Below are positions 26,217 through 38,231 of a stretch of 64,000 nucleotides of DNA, one piece after another (the stretch's first letter is position 1; each line of letters begins with the position of its first letter). The position numbers and the translations under genes were made by a program. Source of the DNA: Primula veris (lineage: Eukaryota > Streptophyta > Magnoliopsida > Ericales > Primulaceae); the NCBI GenBank assembly GCA_963682055.1, contig OY821743.1, positions 36,540,959-36,604,958 of the forward strand, read 5' to 3'. The notes under the pieces were generated by a model. That model saw only the letters and a list, made by a program, of their open reading frames with translations. It made no database searches and had not been told where the DNA came from.

Positions 26217-26612
26217 GTGTTTTTTTTTAAACAATCTTTTAGGTAAGAAAATATATGATAAAAATTTAACACGGACGAGATACTAAAATAATATGGACAT
26301 GATTGCATATTTGGTTGATTATTTTTAACATACCTAAGTGCTAAAATTTCAAAGTTGAATGGACTCTGGTTTTCTTATCACAAACTTAAACAAGTCACAT
26401 TGTTTGATCAAATTAAAGCCAAGTGGTTTTGGATCAAATTTTTTATTTAATTACTCAAGTCTTTTTCAAATGGATTAGGATCAATTATTTGAGATGGGGG
26501 CTAAAATTATGAATGAAACATAATGAAAGTATGAGAGTGAGAGGGTGACAACATCTAAGTGATAAAGTAAGGCAAGTGCATTTTTGTACTTCTTTTTAGT
26601 ACACACTATTTA

Positions 26613-26844
26613 CTCCCATTACCAATTAATTATTCAATAGTACAAAATTAGGTACAATTTTTATCTGTTAATGAATTGTATCAAAATTGTCGGAATGAAA
26701 ATTTTCAAAAGTTATTCATATAGTTCAAACATTATATTATATGATTTAGTTTTAAAATTTTTTATTTCAACAATTTTGATACATGTTATAAATCGATCAA
26801 AATTGCATGTAATTTCGTAAATTACCGTTGTTTAACAATGGAGT
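26613..26844. mobile_element. Stowaway-like MITE, copy 2 (diverged)
   Basis: The left end CTCCCATTACCAATTAATTA follows a TA. The right end TTTAACAATGGAGT is followed by TA. The interior blocks TTGTATCAAAATTGTCGGAA and GATCAAAATTGCATGTAATT match the other Stowaway copies. Confidence 0.75.
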
Positions 26845-26899
26845 TACTACACACAATGTGTACATTTTTCTAGTATTTCATGTGAATAAAAGAAGTACT

Positions 26900-27600
26900 T
26901 GCAATGATTAAACTAAACTAGTCTAAACTCTCAAGTTATCCGTGAACTTGATTGCGTTAATAATTGGAGTTTTTGCTGGAGTCCGAAATCGATAAATGTC
27001 CCGACAAATTGTCTAGCGAATCATGCTAGAATAACTTATGATAATTCCTGTTATTTTGGTGTACCGGACCATTTTTTGTCCTTATTGTATAATGACTTAA
27101 TTTAATGAAAGTATCCCTTTTATTTTCAAAAAAAAAAACAAAAAAACTCTAAAGTTATACAAGCATAATGTAAGGCTTGTTTGGTTAAGCTAAATAAATA
27201 AATTAACAATATTTAAAATTTTGGAAGGGAAAAATCTAGGTTAATTAAGCTTCTAAGTTAATTCCTGGGTCTTTCTGGTTAATCAACCAAATAAAATCCA
27301 GTTTATATTTAACCAACCAAACAATAAAGTTATGAAATAAATTAATACAGTAAGCAAGAAGAGAAAATACTCAAATATTTGTAAAGATTAAAAAAAATAA
27401 AAATTCACTACCATTAATAATCATCTCACATACAATTATGAGAAATAATCTCATCACTTTTTTTACATATTAAAACCCATATTCTAATCTCGGGTTCGGA
27501 TTCGGATTCGGGTCAGCTTCGACTAATTACTAACATAATTAAAATACCAAAAAAAAAGGAAAGAAAAAAAACTCAGAAGCAAAGGAAGCAGCTTCATGAA
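26900..27600. other. Gene-free region downstream of the SAUR gene
   Basis: No gene was seen. It holds a GGCTTGTTTGGTTAA / TTAACCAACCAAACAA inverted pair (27174-27190 and about 27309-27326) that may delimit another Tourist-like element, but I could not fix its TSD. Confidence 0.5.
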
Positions 27601-27650
27601 ATCTTCCAACTCTATCTCTCTATATATATAAATATATATATTATATATAT

Positions 27651-27968
27651 CTATCTCATCATAGCAGTTAGAGAGAGAAAGACGTCTTCTTGGCACGGGA
27701 TCGTTAAACCCATATCGTGATCGAAACCAAACTCCTCCTCGGCTTGCCTAAGTAGGTTTTGAAACTGTGGAAAATTTAGTATTGAAATTGGTAGAATAAA
27801 TCTTGTTCTGTTTTCACCTACATACACAACAAAGTGTCCTTTTGGTACATCAATTGGTAGTCCTTGTTCTTCATAAATCTCTTGTTTTTTGCCTAAGCTT
27901 GAGCATCTCTTTAGGATTTGTTTTATCACTGTTTTTTGAGAGATTTTGTTGGATATTTTGTTTGCCAT
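27651..27968 (-). CDS. SAUR: SAUR (small auxin up RNA) family protein
   Basis: A single-exon gene of 105 aa, the usual SAUR length and structure. After a basic N-terminal stretch (residues 1-30, [13 protein letters not shown]) comes the SAUR domain: [18 protein letters not shown] at about residues 40-57, [20 protein letters not shown] at 60-79, [13 protein letters not shown] at 80-92, then the C-terminal EDVFLSL. SAURs are auxin-induced. Members of this type are known to inhibit PP2C.D phosphatases at the plasma membrane, activating H+-ATPases and cell expansion. I chose the ATG at 27968 because the frame upstream of it is AT-rich and unlike SAUR N termini. It resembles the SAUR50-like clade, but that placement is from memory of motifs and not tested. 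Confidence 0.95.
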   Translation of the reverse strand: MANKISNKISQKTVIKQILKRCSSLGKKQEIYEEQGLPIDVPKGHFVVYVGENRTRFILPISILNFPQFQNLLRQAEEEFGFDHDMGLTIPCQEDVFLSLTAMMR

Positions 27969-28100
27969 TGTTGAGTAAAGTTGTTGTTGTTTTGATATTG
28001 TTTTTGGGTATGTTTTATTATATGAGAGAAGTGTAATATAATAATAATAATATATGAGGAATTGGTTAAAGTTGTTTTGTGAGTGTTTGTTTGAGAGGTG

Positions 28101-28108
28101 TTTAAATA
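28101..28108 (-). promoter_or_regulatory. Candidate TATA box of the SAUR gene
   Basis: TATTTAAA on the minus strand, inside CCCTATTTAAACACC, about 135 bp before the SAUR ATG. That leaves a leader of about 100 bases, which is reasonable for this family. Confidence 0.5.
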
Positions 28109-28315
28109 GGGAAATTGGGAAGAAAAACAAAGCCATGTGTATGTATGTATGGTATGAGGTATTAAAGGAGTATAAAAATGACAAGTTTGAAACCAATCCT
28201 TAGTGCCTCCTAACCTATGTTAGCCTTGCTTTGGACACTATGGTCCCAACCCAAACCCCAACCCCCCTCCTTCATCTCTCTCTACCCCCAAAAACAATGT
28301 GTCGAGATGAAAATT

Positions 28316-28359
28316 AGAGCGTGACTTAAAGTTAATATATACTGTTTAAGTCACGCTCT
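28316..28359. repeat. Perfect 15-bp hairpin upstream of the SAUR gene
   Basis: AGAGCGTGACTTAAA (28316-28330) and TTTAAGTCACGCTCT (28345-28359) are exact inverted repeats around a 14-base loop. It lies about 350 bp before the SAUR ATG. Function unknown. Confidence 0.85.
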
Positions 28360-28364
28360 TATAC

Positions 28365-29847
28365 ACAGTGTTCTAAAAAGTATGTCTAGACGAAAATTAG
28401 ACGTAGTCTAAAAAACTAACAGATTAGTCGAGATTAGGCGGTGATTAAACGGAATTAGGTGTGATTAGGCGTTAGCCGACCAATTTCCGTCTAAATTCCG
28501 ACTTGCGCATGTTAGAATATTGCTCTTATAGTAATTTATAAGGGTGGTTGATATATATTTGAACAAGCGGTTTTCACTGAGTCTCTCAATTAGTGTGTAT
28601 CAAAAGGTGATTATACTTTGTACCTATATCACCACGATAATAACAATGATCGACTATTTTTGAAATTCAAACACATTAGAACGCTAGTTCAAATGCCTAG
28701 TTAAAATACATTGGAACGTTGGTTAGATAGGGTGAAGTGGGTAAGGGGTTCGACCCCTTCGCTTGTAAAATGATACATATTTTTAGATATTTTCGTAAAA
28801 GAGACAGTAGCTCCGATTGTTCATTCTCTCACTTGCAGCCCATAAATGATAAACTAATAACTCATTAGCTACGAACAATATATTGCAACATTTTACCCAC
28901 CCTCATGCGGTGAACTTTTGTCTTCCTTTCGACCAACGACATTATCTTATCGGACCATCAAACTTATCTTTTGAACCCAACCTTTTTTTCTCCTTTCTCC
29001 TTTTTTATCACCTTTAGAACATTCGAATAGATGAGCTACTATTGAAATTGCCACAAAACATACTCGATTGGAATGATATTAATGTTGCACCTATTAGTGA
29101 TCATTGGATTCATGTTGCATTGTCTAGAACCATTAATGTGTTTAAATGAATGTTTGGTATAGACCAACAATTTTTTAGTACATGATATGGTTAAAAATAG
29201 AAATTCAATGTCATATACAACACATACGTATCGCTTGCAACATGTTCATCATTTGAAATGATTCAAACGCCATAATAAGAAACCCGTCTTTTATACTCCT
29301 CTGCATGCGAGCAACTGCAGATTCGGCATCGGGAAAAGCAAGGAAAGCACTTAGCGGTTAACTTTCGGTTGGAAGCTCACGCCAAACCCTCAATCATCAA
29401 TTGTTCAAAAGCTTGAAACCGTTAACTCATTTTCTTTCAAATTTTGGGACAACACAAAAAAATTGGAAGAAACTTTGGGTAATTTAAAAGGGTTGGGGGG
29501 GAGTTACATTTTTTTGTATGATGATTCATTTATTTCCATAAAAATGAAAATAACTTTATGTAGATTCTCGTGACTTGGTTCAACTGTTTAGTAAAACCTT
29601 ATTCAGTTTCCACTTTCCACATTCCATGCGTAACTTTTGTACCATTTTTGGGCTATTTTTTTAAAAAAGTTTAGCTATTTGCTTTTGTCATCTTCTTTGA
29701 GGAAAATATAGTATATTTTTGGGCTCCTTTTTCAATTTTCTTGTCTACCCCTTCCATTCTTGTTTCCATGCCATTCCACTTGTAAAAAAAATAAAAGCAT
29801 TACATTAAGAAATATAGTATATATTTGATGGCAACGATTATTGACAT
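28365..29847. other. Gene-free intergenic DNA
   Basis: No gene was seen. The block at about 28380-28510 (GATTAGGCGGTGATTAAACG, GTGATTAGGCG) looks like a dispersed plant repeat tail. At 28747-28758 GGGGTTCGACCCC resembles a pol III B box, but no matching tRNA or A box fits upstream. Confidence 0.5.
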
Positions 29848-29855
29848 GGTGAGAT

Positions 29856-30564
29856 TAGGGCTGGAAAAAGTTTCCGAAATCCTGACCCGGCACGATTTTT
29901 TTCCGACCCGGGGTTGTCCCGATTTAAAAGATTGGATTTTTGTCCCATCCCAAATTAATTCGGTTCGAAATCGGATTTTTATTTTCAATTGTGATGGATT
30001 TCCCGTCCCGGTAGAATTAATATACATTAAAAAAAAACTTATTATGAATAGTACTAGTGTATATTTATTAAAAAAATTGAACTTATTCTCACATCTACTC
30101 TATTTACTAAACAACACACTTTTATTTTCGTATGGATTTATTGTTGTGTATTTATCTTAATCTTGAATAGTTAAAATTATAACATTTGGTTTCTGGTTGT
30201 AGTTTGAATTATTTATTGTTTATTTTTTCTTAAAAATAATTATAATTAGTTGTCTTGTTTGATAATCAATTTTATAAACGAATATAATATCAACATAGTA
30301 CGTATTGTCCCACTTTTTGATTTTGTTTAAATCTAACGAACTTTTTAGCAAAATTGCTAGTTATGTTGTAACATTTTAACAATTTTTTTTAGGAGTACGA
30401 AGTATCGGAAAATCCCGTCCTGACCATTTGGGATCCCGAATTATCGGAAATCCATATTATCGGGACCCGACCATTTTCGGGTCAGGATCGTGACTTTTAA
30501 ACGACATTCGAAAACTGTCAGATTGGGACACGAGTTTTAACTTTTCGGGTCGGGTTCTGTCCCC
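29856..30564. mobile_element. hAT-type non-autonomous element with perfect 8-bp TSD
   Basis: The element starts TAGGGCTGGAAAAAG and ends GGGTTCTGTCCCC. GGTGAGAT flanks both ends exactly (29848-29855 and 30565-30572). The subterminal regions carry inverted CCCGACC / GGTCGGG, TTTCCGAAATCC and GGATTTCC words. The centre is AT-rich. 709 bp with no transposase; the 111-codon open frame at its left end is a by-product. The TAGGGCTGG terminus and 8-bp TSD indicate hAT. Confidence 0.85.
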
Positions 30565-30647
30565 GGTGAGATCCTACAATCACCTCATCGATCCCTTACA
30601 TGAATTCATACTCAGTAGACAGTAGGATTAGATATTAATTAACAAAT

Positions 30648-30981
30648 TTCACACTCACTCCGTCCGGATTTTATAAATTCACTACGAGACATCCACCAAT
30701 TTAAGTGAACATGATAATTATCTTACTTTTCACTTATTTTCTAATTTTACCCATGGCTTCAAATATTTTAGTCAAGTAAATGAGACAAAGAAAATATGTA
30801 GAATAACCTAATAAATCGTTTCTATTTAAGTAAACTGTTAGTCAAGTTAATGAGACAAGGAAAAATATGTAAAATAACCTAATAAATCGTTTCTATTTAA
30901 GTAAACTGTTAGTCAAGTTAATAAGACAAGGAAAAATATGTAAAATAACCTAATAAATTGTTTCTATTTAAGTAAACTGTA
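30648..30981. repeat. Stowaway-like end followed by a tandem triplication, about 71-bp period
   Basis: CACTCACTCCGTCCGGATTT (30652 onward) looks like the left end of another CTCCGTCC-type MITE. It runs into three head-to-tail copies of a 70-71-bp unit at 30771-30840, 30841-30911 and 30912-30981, each holding AACCTAATAAATCGTTTCTA and AAGTAAACTGTTAGTCAAG. Copies 2 and 3 differ by only a few bases. No right MITE end was seen. Confidence 0.85.
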
Positions 30982-33900
30982 TTAGCTAAAATGTTAAATG
31001 GAACTATGATTTGGAACATATGAGTATATGTCATGGCTGTCAGTCTGTGTAAGGGTTTCGTGATTATTTTCTACTAAATTTTAATGACTATGAAATTCAA
31101 TTTTCTCTCTTAATTTAGTACGACGACGAATAATCAAATCATCGCTTTATTTATTCCTGTTTTTACTTCTTCGTTCAAGTACATGATAGCCCTACGAAAA
31201 ATATAGTCTCATTGAAGTTGTATGCAAAAAAAAAGAGCATTCTCAACAGTTGATACAATAAGTGATAATATACTAATTACTAATTAGTACAAAAAAAGAG
31301 AAAAAAAGTGCTCCATAAGCACATATAATTCGGAGATTTTGTCCATCTTGGGACATATATTAAAATTTTGTCCATTTATCGACAACTTTTATGGACATGT
31401 CTATGAACTTTTTATTCAAAAATTAGTCAGACCAAACATATATGGGTTTTCTATTTTATTTCATTAGTAACTTTTTTCTCTCTTTAGGAATAAAACTCCC
31501 CATTCCCATAACGATTTAGTCCTCTTTTCTTCTTCTACATACTTCTTTCCATCTCTAAATTCGTAACAAGACCTACCCTACTCTTTATCATCATATTTTA
31601 GATGTGAATTTTTCCGTCAATTTGCCCTAATTTTCTAGATTTTGAGATTCCGACGGTATTGGAAAATGATTTCGAGAACTCACATCATGCACCTGACCTC
31701 TATTCTTCTTTAAAGGCAATGATCGTTTTCATTGAGGGGTGGAAGTTTCGAATAAGTTGTTACGATTTCTTGACCATATGCTAGTATTACAATTCTATGG
31801 CCTTGGATATGAGTTTTATTTGATACAGACATGTTTGTCTTCACTTTGAAGGAGATGTGAGGAAGATGATAAAAAGACGATATCGTTTTCATTGAGGGTA
31901 GAATTTTCGATAAGTTGTTGCGATTTCGTGACCACGTGCTAGTATATATTGAACTGTTGTGCAGCTCAAACAAATGTATCTATATTATACATGTTAAGAC
32001 ATACAATTTTGGACATAATATCAATGTTAACTAACCATTAGGAATGCTCAAATACTAGTGATTTAGGGTCAACAAAATTAATAATTCAAGAAACAAAAAA
32101 CAGTAGTATAATTTTAATTTTATTTACGGATACTACTACATGCATATTACTGACACAACACACAAGCATGGCATTTACAACCCCATCACAGGCCTATGAA
32201 TATATTGGTCGTTATTGATTTTCGAGGCAGTGATTTTGATTCTGGGAATCAAATGTAAGAAAGTGTAAACAAGTTAACAGAAAAGGAAGAAAAAAAAAAG
32301 GTAAAAAGGTGAAATAATTTAAGAAAGAAAAGTTAACAAAAAAAAAAGGAAGCATGTGCACCTCTGAGGCTAGTAACAGGTCCACTATTTGATTTTGGTA
32401 CTATTCCGTAGTCCTTCAATTTATGTCCCAACACCTTTAAATACCTTACCCTTGTCCTATTTTTATTAGAAATTTTGTTGGTACGGATTTTTTTATTTTT
32501 ATTTTTATTTACTTATACTTAGCACGCCTAAAAATCAAGTGACTACTTTATTAACTGAGTCAACTTTAGGGTTTTTTTTATGTAACATTAACTTTATCAT
32601 TTATAATAAAAATTTATTTACTTTAGGGTTTCTTGAAGTTTAAAAAGAAAAAGTTAACGACTAACAACTCAAAAATGCGTTTTTTTTATATGAATTAGCA
32701 AGAGATACTAGAAGTCCATTATGGAAACTAGATCTCAGGAAACATCTATATACTTGAGCTGTATTTTTATTTATATTTATTTATCCATAGATGTAATATT
32801 TGTTATCGTATTCGGTGGTGAAAAGAATCAAACTCGAAATCACTTAAAAAAGAAAAGAAAAAAATCGACGGGGTTTCATTTCTATATGAACGTATCGAGT
32901 AGCTAGTAGAAATAAAAAGGCCCGGGCTCGGGGGCTAGCACCATCAATCTCTTAATCTCATTAATAACTAATGACTAAACAATAACAATAAACAGTAAAT
33001 ACATACTAACAAGTGCTTAGAAAATAGTTGTATGTGAATAATACTTGAAAGTTCCAATGTTAAAATTGGAAATATTGTTTACTTTTTTATGGAATGAATA
33101 TGAAAACTGAAATAATTTTCAGACTTTCTAGACCTGCATTTGTGATAAATCATTGACATACCTAACCTAAATTTTATCCAAAAGTCTTAACAAGTGTAGG
33201 TACGTAAAATGTTTTGATTAAAAAATGGGTGATAAATAATATTTTTATTTATGATTTAAATAGTTTTCAAGTTAGTCAACCAAACAATTACTATGTTAAG
33301 AAATAAAAATGAATCAAATCTTAGAATTGAGACCAGAGAATCACTTTAAAGCCACTTTTGGAGTAAAATTACATTTTCTATTTCACCACTGTATTTAAAT
33401 CATGTCTCAGTCGATTAAAGCAACATATATTATAGGCCGTTGAGTTTTTACAGTGTACTTTGTTTGGATATAAGAGGATGGAATTTAATGTAAATAAAGG
33501 AACACGAAAAAACATTATGGATTGGAAATTTTGAAGTAATGTCATTCGATCTGTAATCAATTATTAAAATAAGTAATTACATTACGGGAAATGTTTAATA
33601 AATATAATGATGCCTTTCTTTGAAGAAAAATAATTTTAACAATAATATAGATTGAGAATCTCTTCATCAGACTTATATTAGTAACAGTGGTATTTTATTC
33701 TAAACTCCTTATATTTTTCTTTCTAAATCAGTGATTTATAAGGATTAGTTAATTTTGTTGCTTTAATTACCAATAAATGATTATTATTTTTATTATATTG
33801 GGAATAAAGTAAACTTTGGCACTTAGTTTTTGATATTTGTTAAAGAATCAGTATGTGATTTACTGATTTTAGTAGCTGTGGAAAATTACTTAGAATCGCA

Positions 33901-34091
33901 AAAGAAAATTTGTTTAGAGTCTGATCGAACCCTCGTATAGTCGTATAGTCTGATAAAAAAATTTGCGATTTGCAGGTGTAATTTATTATTTTGCTAGTAA
34001 GAAACATAATCGAGAAAATTTAACAACTTAAGATTTTTTGTTCGTGGAGGACACACTTTTCATAATTGGTCTTGTCATAGGAGATTGTATA
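30982..34091. other. Gene-free AT-rich intergenic DNA
   Basis: No supported gene. The only structure seen is the direct duplication listed at 31718-31950. The open frames here are short and lack domains. Confidence 0.55.
31718..31950. repeat. Direct duplication of a segment of about 70 bp
   Basis: 31719-31790 (CGTTTTCATTGAGGGGTGGA, AATAAGTTGTTACGATTTC, GCTAGTAT) recurs in diverged form at about 31880-31950 (CGTTTTCATTGAGGG, GATAAGTTGTTGCGATTTC, GCTAGTAT), with about 90 bp of unrelated sequence between them. It produces the repeated motifs in the minus-strand frame there, which I do not call a gene. Confidence 0.75.
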
Positions 34092-34286
34092 CACTACAAA
34101 AAAAAATACTCAAATACCGATGGGATTAGTGACGATATTTTTTGTTACGAGCTTATTAACGACGGTTTTTATGACGGATTTGTAACAGTTTAATCAATTT
34201 GCGACAGATTTGTGACTACTTTTTAAATTAATGACATACTTGTGACAGCTTTTGACTCTTATTAAATCAAACATTATTTTGTAGTG
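34092..34286 (-). mobile_element. CACTA-type MITE, copy 4 (best termini)
   Basis: Perfect terminal repeats: CACTACAAAA at the left and TTTTGTAGTG at the right, flanked on both sides by ATA (34089-34091 and 34287-34289). The interior is the reverse complement of the copies at 23167 and 37326 (TTTTTTGTTACGAGCTTATT, TGTGACAGCTTTTGACTC). CACTA ends and a 3-bp TSD define the superfamily. 195 bp, no coding capacity. Confidence 0.92.
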
Positions 34287-34289
34287 ATA

Positions 34290-36425
34290 ATATATTGCTT
34301 AAAAAAAACATGTAAACTGCCATAAATTAATGTGTAAATTCAGAAGCCAATTTATAAATTCCAAATTCTAACATTGGAACTCATTTGTTGTAACATTTAA
34401 TTTCTCCCAATTAAATGGAAACCTTTCTGTGGTCCTTCTAACTACGAACCTCATTCAAACACCACTAAATAGACCAAAGTGTCAAAATCAGTATTAAATT
34501 TACACCTAAACGAGAGATCTTCACATAAAATAAAATAAAAACAGCATAAAAGCAACCAAATAAAACTATGGACAATATACCATAAAATCGTAAAAATGTA
34601 GTTGTGCTAGAAAATACCAGCCTTCTTTAATTAAATCGTCCAAGATTTTTTTTCCCCTACAACCCAGAAAAATGAAAAAAAAAAATTAGAACAAAACTTT
34701 AATAAACATTTTCGAGTTATAATTTATTGCTCTGACGTGGAATCATAAATGGCTTCTATTGCCCCCCACCCATGTTCCAAGGTTCAGAAAGCATCAATAT
34801 TACAACAGTTTGTTGCAAAAAAAAAAAAAAAAAATTTATTGCAAATAAATTGATAAGAAAAGAAACCATTTATGTTTAAAAAGGTAACGAGAAGTAGTGT
34901 TTCAAAAAAAAGAGTAACGAGGACATAGGCTTAATATAATTAATGAGTAAATTCAATCTTCTGTCCAATTTAATTAATATCCTTGCTCTCCACTTCTAAT
35001 AAGTAATATATGATTCGACCATATTAACTTACATTTATTTAGTGTCAATATTCTCAAATGAGGATATTACATGCATATATTCTTTAAGGCAGGATATGTA
35101 TGTAATGGTTTAAGGTAATAGATTTAGTGGCGGAACTAACGTTTATGTATGGAGGAAGAAAATTATATATATTATTTTGTAATTATGGTGACATATTATA
35201 ACCGTCGATTTTTTAGTAAAATATTTGAAATCTTTTCGTATTTTTCGTAATATGGGGGTGATTTAACCCCTTTTAGCCCGTAGCTAGTTCCTCACATGTA
35301 AAAAAAAATAACTGCAAATAGAAAAAAGTTGTAACCATGAGCTTAAATTGTCACACATTAATTAACAAGGACTCACGATAAAAACTTGATGGAGTCGGGA
35401 CCCATGACAAAATAGTACATTTGCGGATATATGATAGTATAACTACATATCATAAAGTTGATTCAATCAACTCAGAATTGATCCAATTATACCCGTTTTG
35501 CCGCATAGGGGTAAACGTGTTGAGTTAAGGTTCGTCGAGTAGTTGAATGAGGTAAATTGAATTTTTTATTAATATTTTGATTGATAGGAATAGAGAGGAT
35601 AATGTAATTTGTTCGGGGAAGAGAAATAAATAAACAATCAAATAATAATACTTTGAAAAATGACAATTGTAATAGCAATTATATCGGTGTGGTCAAAAAT
35701 AATAGCATCCTTGTTCTTCTTCATTTGTAGGGTGTAGAATAAAAAAACAGTGTGTACATTAGTATCCCTCAAATTATTTTTTTATGAAAATCCATCCGAT
35801 ATATAAGGAACTTGAAGTTTTTTTTATTAATACAATATTGTTATTTAAAGTACAAGTATGTTAGTGGGACCATGTGGAATGTAGAAAACTATTATGGAAT
35901 GATAAAATATTATCATAAAAATAAAAAATAATAGTGAAAAGTTACTATAGCAAGATTTATAAGTTTGTTGAAATTTTTGATAAAGTTTAATGAATCATTA
36001 AAAGTTCTGAAAGTGCATATCACATCTCAAATTTCAAGAATTATCCGAGCTATATAATTGGTGTGATTGTTTTAAGAGGTGTTCGTGTATTTTTTTCATT
36101 AGAAATGCACTTATTTGTTATTTGTGAAAAAACGGCTTATCAACCAACATGCGTTTTAAATGGATAAAAAGCACCAAATTCTCATTGGTGAATATATATT
36201 TATATCATTTAAAAACACTTATAGTTGAGAATAAAGAAGACCAATTAAAAAACAAGTTAAAAAAAGAGAGACAAATATAAATAAGTTTGGGCCATGGTTG
36301 GTTACACATAGAATACGCAAGCCCATGTTCTGTGAATGAGAGTAGTTAATTAGAATGTTGAAAGAGAATAAACCAAAATAACAAAGTGGGTCCTAACTTT
36401 GTTTTACCAAAAATTACGTGTGACA
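34290..36425. other. Gene-free AT-rich intergenic DNA
   Basis: No gene was recognised. A dispersed-repeat-like block lies at about 35118-35300 (AGTGGCGGAACTAACG, GGGGGTGATTTAACCCC). The remainder is AT-rich sequence. Confidence 0.55.
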
Positions 36426-36430
36426 AAATA

Positions 36431-36620
36431 TTTATTAAAAAAAATACTCAAATACGGGCAGGATTAATGACGATATTTTTTGTTATGAGCTTATTAGCGA
36501 CGGTTTTATGACGGCTTTGTTACAGTTTAATCAACTTGCGATAAATTTGTGATAGTTTTTTAAATTATTGACTGTCTTTTGACAGCTTTTGACTCTCAGT
36601 AAATCAAACATTATTATATT
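36431..36620 (-). mobile_element. CACTA-type MITE, copy 5 (eroded ends)
   Basis: The interior matches the family in the same orientation as 34092-34286 (AATACTCAAATACGG, GACGATATTTTTTGTTATGA, TTGACTCTCAGTAAATCAAA). The terminal CACTACAAAA has decayed to TATTAAAAAA at the left, and the right end is degraded, so the borders are approximate. Confidence 0.75.
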
Positions 36621-36624
36621 TATG

Positions 36625-37322
36625 TAACAGTAAGTTGTGGAAAATGACATTCTGTTATGCACATGAAGGCCATGTTACTCTTGCCCCTCACCATCTGTTT
36701 CGAAATTTCCTTTATAGTACTATAACAGTGTAAGGACTCGTGATGTAACCTAACCACACATCTGCTTAAACTTATTTACTCAAATGCATATATATACTCA
36801 CTAATAAATCTTGTATGTTTTATACACATATTCTCAAGAACAATGTTCTTGTCCTAATTCATAATAAGCCGACAACGCGTGCGTGTTCGTCGTGAAGACA
36901 AGTCTGCATTTGATCACAAACTCCACGCTAAAACATGTTATGTTGGCGATGAAATTTGCAGGATTCATGATCTCAAGAGAAATTTGATGCATGTAACCGT
37001 GCTCGAATGATTTATAGCATGAATGTGCTAAATAAATGTCAAGTCTTGTAAGTAACACGGAATCGCTTAAGAAAATAGCTATCATATAATGCCGGAGCAA
37101 AATGCAGTTACTCAAAGAATTTGGAGGCATACAATTTCGAAGCATACGAGTTATATATTTAAAGAATCCAAAAGGAGTGGATTTTACGTTAGAGTTTTTT
37201 ATTTATTGGCGGGGACATGCATTTTAATTAAAACATACATTTTCACTTTTATCCAATTTTCCAATATGAGAAAATTTTGGTTAACTTATGTCATCATCTA
37301 ATCCATCCTATGCACATAAGCG
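36625..37322. other. Gene-free intergenic DNA
   Basis: Two overlapping open frames (36834-37145 on the minus strand, 37089-37301 on the plus strand) encode peptides of about 103 and 70 residues without a recognised domain, signal peptide or repeat. I see no support for either being a gene. Confidence 0.5.
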
Positions 37323-37325
37323 TGA

Positions 37326-37518
37326 CATTACAAAATAATATTTGATATAGTGAGAGTCAAACGCTGTCACAAGCCTGTCGTTAATTTAAAAATCTGTCAC
37401 AAATCTGTCGCAAATTGATTAAACTGTCACAAAACAGTCACAAAAACCGCTGCTAATAAGCTCGTAACAAAAAATACCGTCATCAATCATGTCGCTATTT
37501 GGTTATTTTTTTATAGTG
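37326..37518 (+). mobile_element. CACTA-type MITE, copy 6
   Basis: The element runs from CATTACAAAATAATATTTGA to TTTTTTTATAGTG, flanked on both sides by TGA (37323-37325 and 37519-37521). The interior carries repeated CTGTCACAA words and TAAGCTCGTAACAAAAAATA. About 193 bp; nearly intact. Confidence 0.85.
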
Positions 37519-37521
37519 TGA

Positions 37522-38223
37522 TGACACGTTATGATAATAAGTAATAAGGATTTAATGAAGAAAGGGTGGCAAAGAATTTGATATGTACAACTAAGCAAGT
37601 GTGGACCTAAGCCCACCTCCATATATTAACATGAGGCCTACAACATTTCCGATGAACACAAAATATAAAACTCTAATATGCAACAATTAGCATGTTTTTG
37701 GTATCAATAATAGTCGTGACTATATATATATATATGCCAAGTTTTTTAACTATAATGCCTTTGATTGTGCACCTTGCATCTTTGTTTAGTGTCAAATGGA
37801 AAGAGTTTTAAAATCAAGGGAGAACTATAGGGCCGTATGTTTGTTTGAAAGAGAAATATATGTTCAAAAGTGACAAAATTGATAGAAAGAATGATGTGAA
37901 ATTAGATTACATTTGGCAAGAGTGTGACATGTATAAATAAATGGGAATGAAAGAAAGCTATAATTATTTGAAATATGTAACATAAGGAGACATATAATTA
38001 TATTTTATGTAAGGAACATATTAAGCCTTGAAAGATGGTACACCAAGGACTTTGTAGGACAAAAATCAACCATAATTAGGACAGTCCCATTAAACTATCC
38101 TACTTGCATTTTAGTTGGATCCCAAAGTACATAGAGTTTAATAATTGGAGTCGACGACACCCTCAATAATTCTGAAAATTATAGGTTTTTCAATCTTTAA
38201 CCATGTATTTTCACTAAAATAGG
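37522..38223. other. Gene-free intergenic DNA
   Basis: No gene or repeat structure was seen apart from a short (TA)n tract near 37721. Confidence 0.6.
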
Positions 38224-38231
38224 TTAAAAAT

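Noticed and set aside
27969..28196. N-terminal extension of the SAUR frame by 76 residues
   Set aside because: The extra sequence is low-complexity (YYYYY, QQQ), overlaps the candidate TATA box and leader, and would make the protein far longer than the family.
28747..28758. GGGGTTCGACCCC, tRNA/SINE B-box-like word
   Set aside because: No cloverleaf, A box or A-rich tail could be fitted around it.
28801..28806. GAGACA (TGTCTC on the minus strand), an auxin response element core, about 830 bp before the SAUR ATG
   Set aside because: A single 6-mer this far away is expected by chance in sequence of this length; no second core or coupling element was seen.
36834..37145. 103-codon minus-strand open frame
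   Set aside because: No domain, no signal peptide, no homologous neighbour and an AT-rich codon pattern like the surrounding intergenic DNA.
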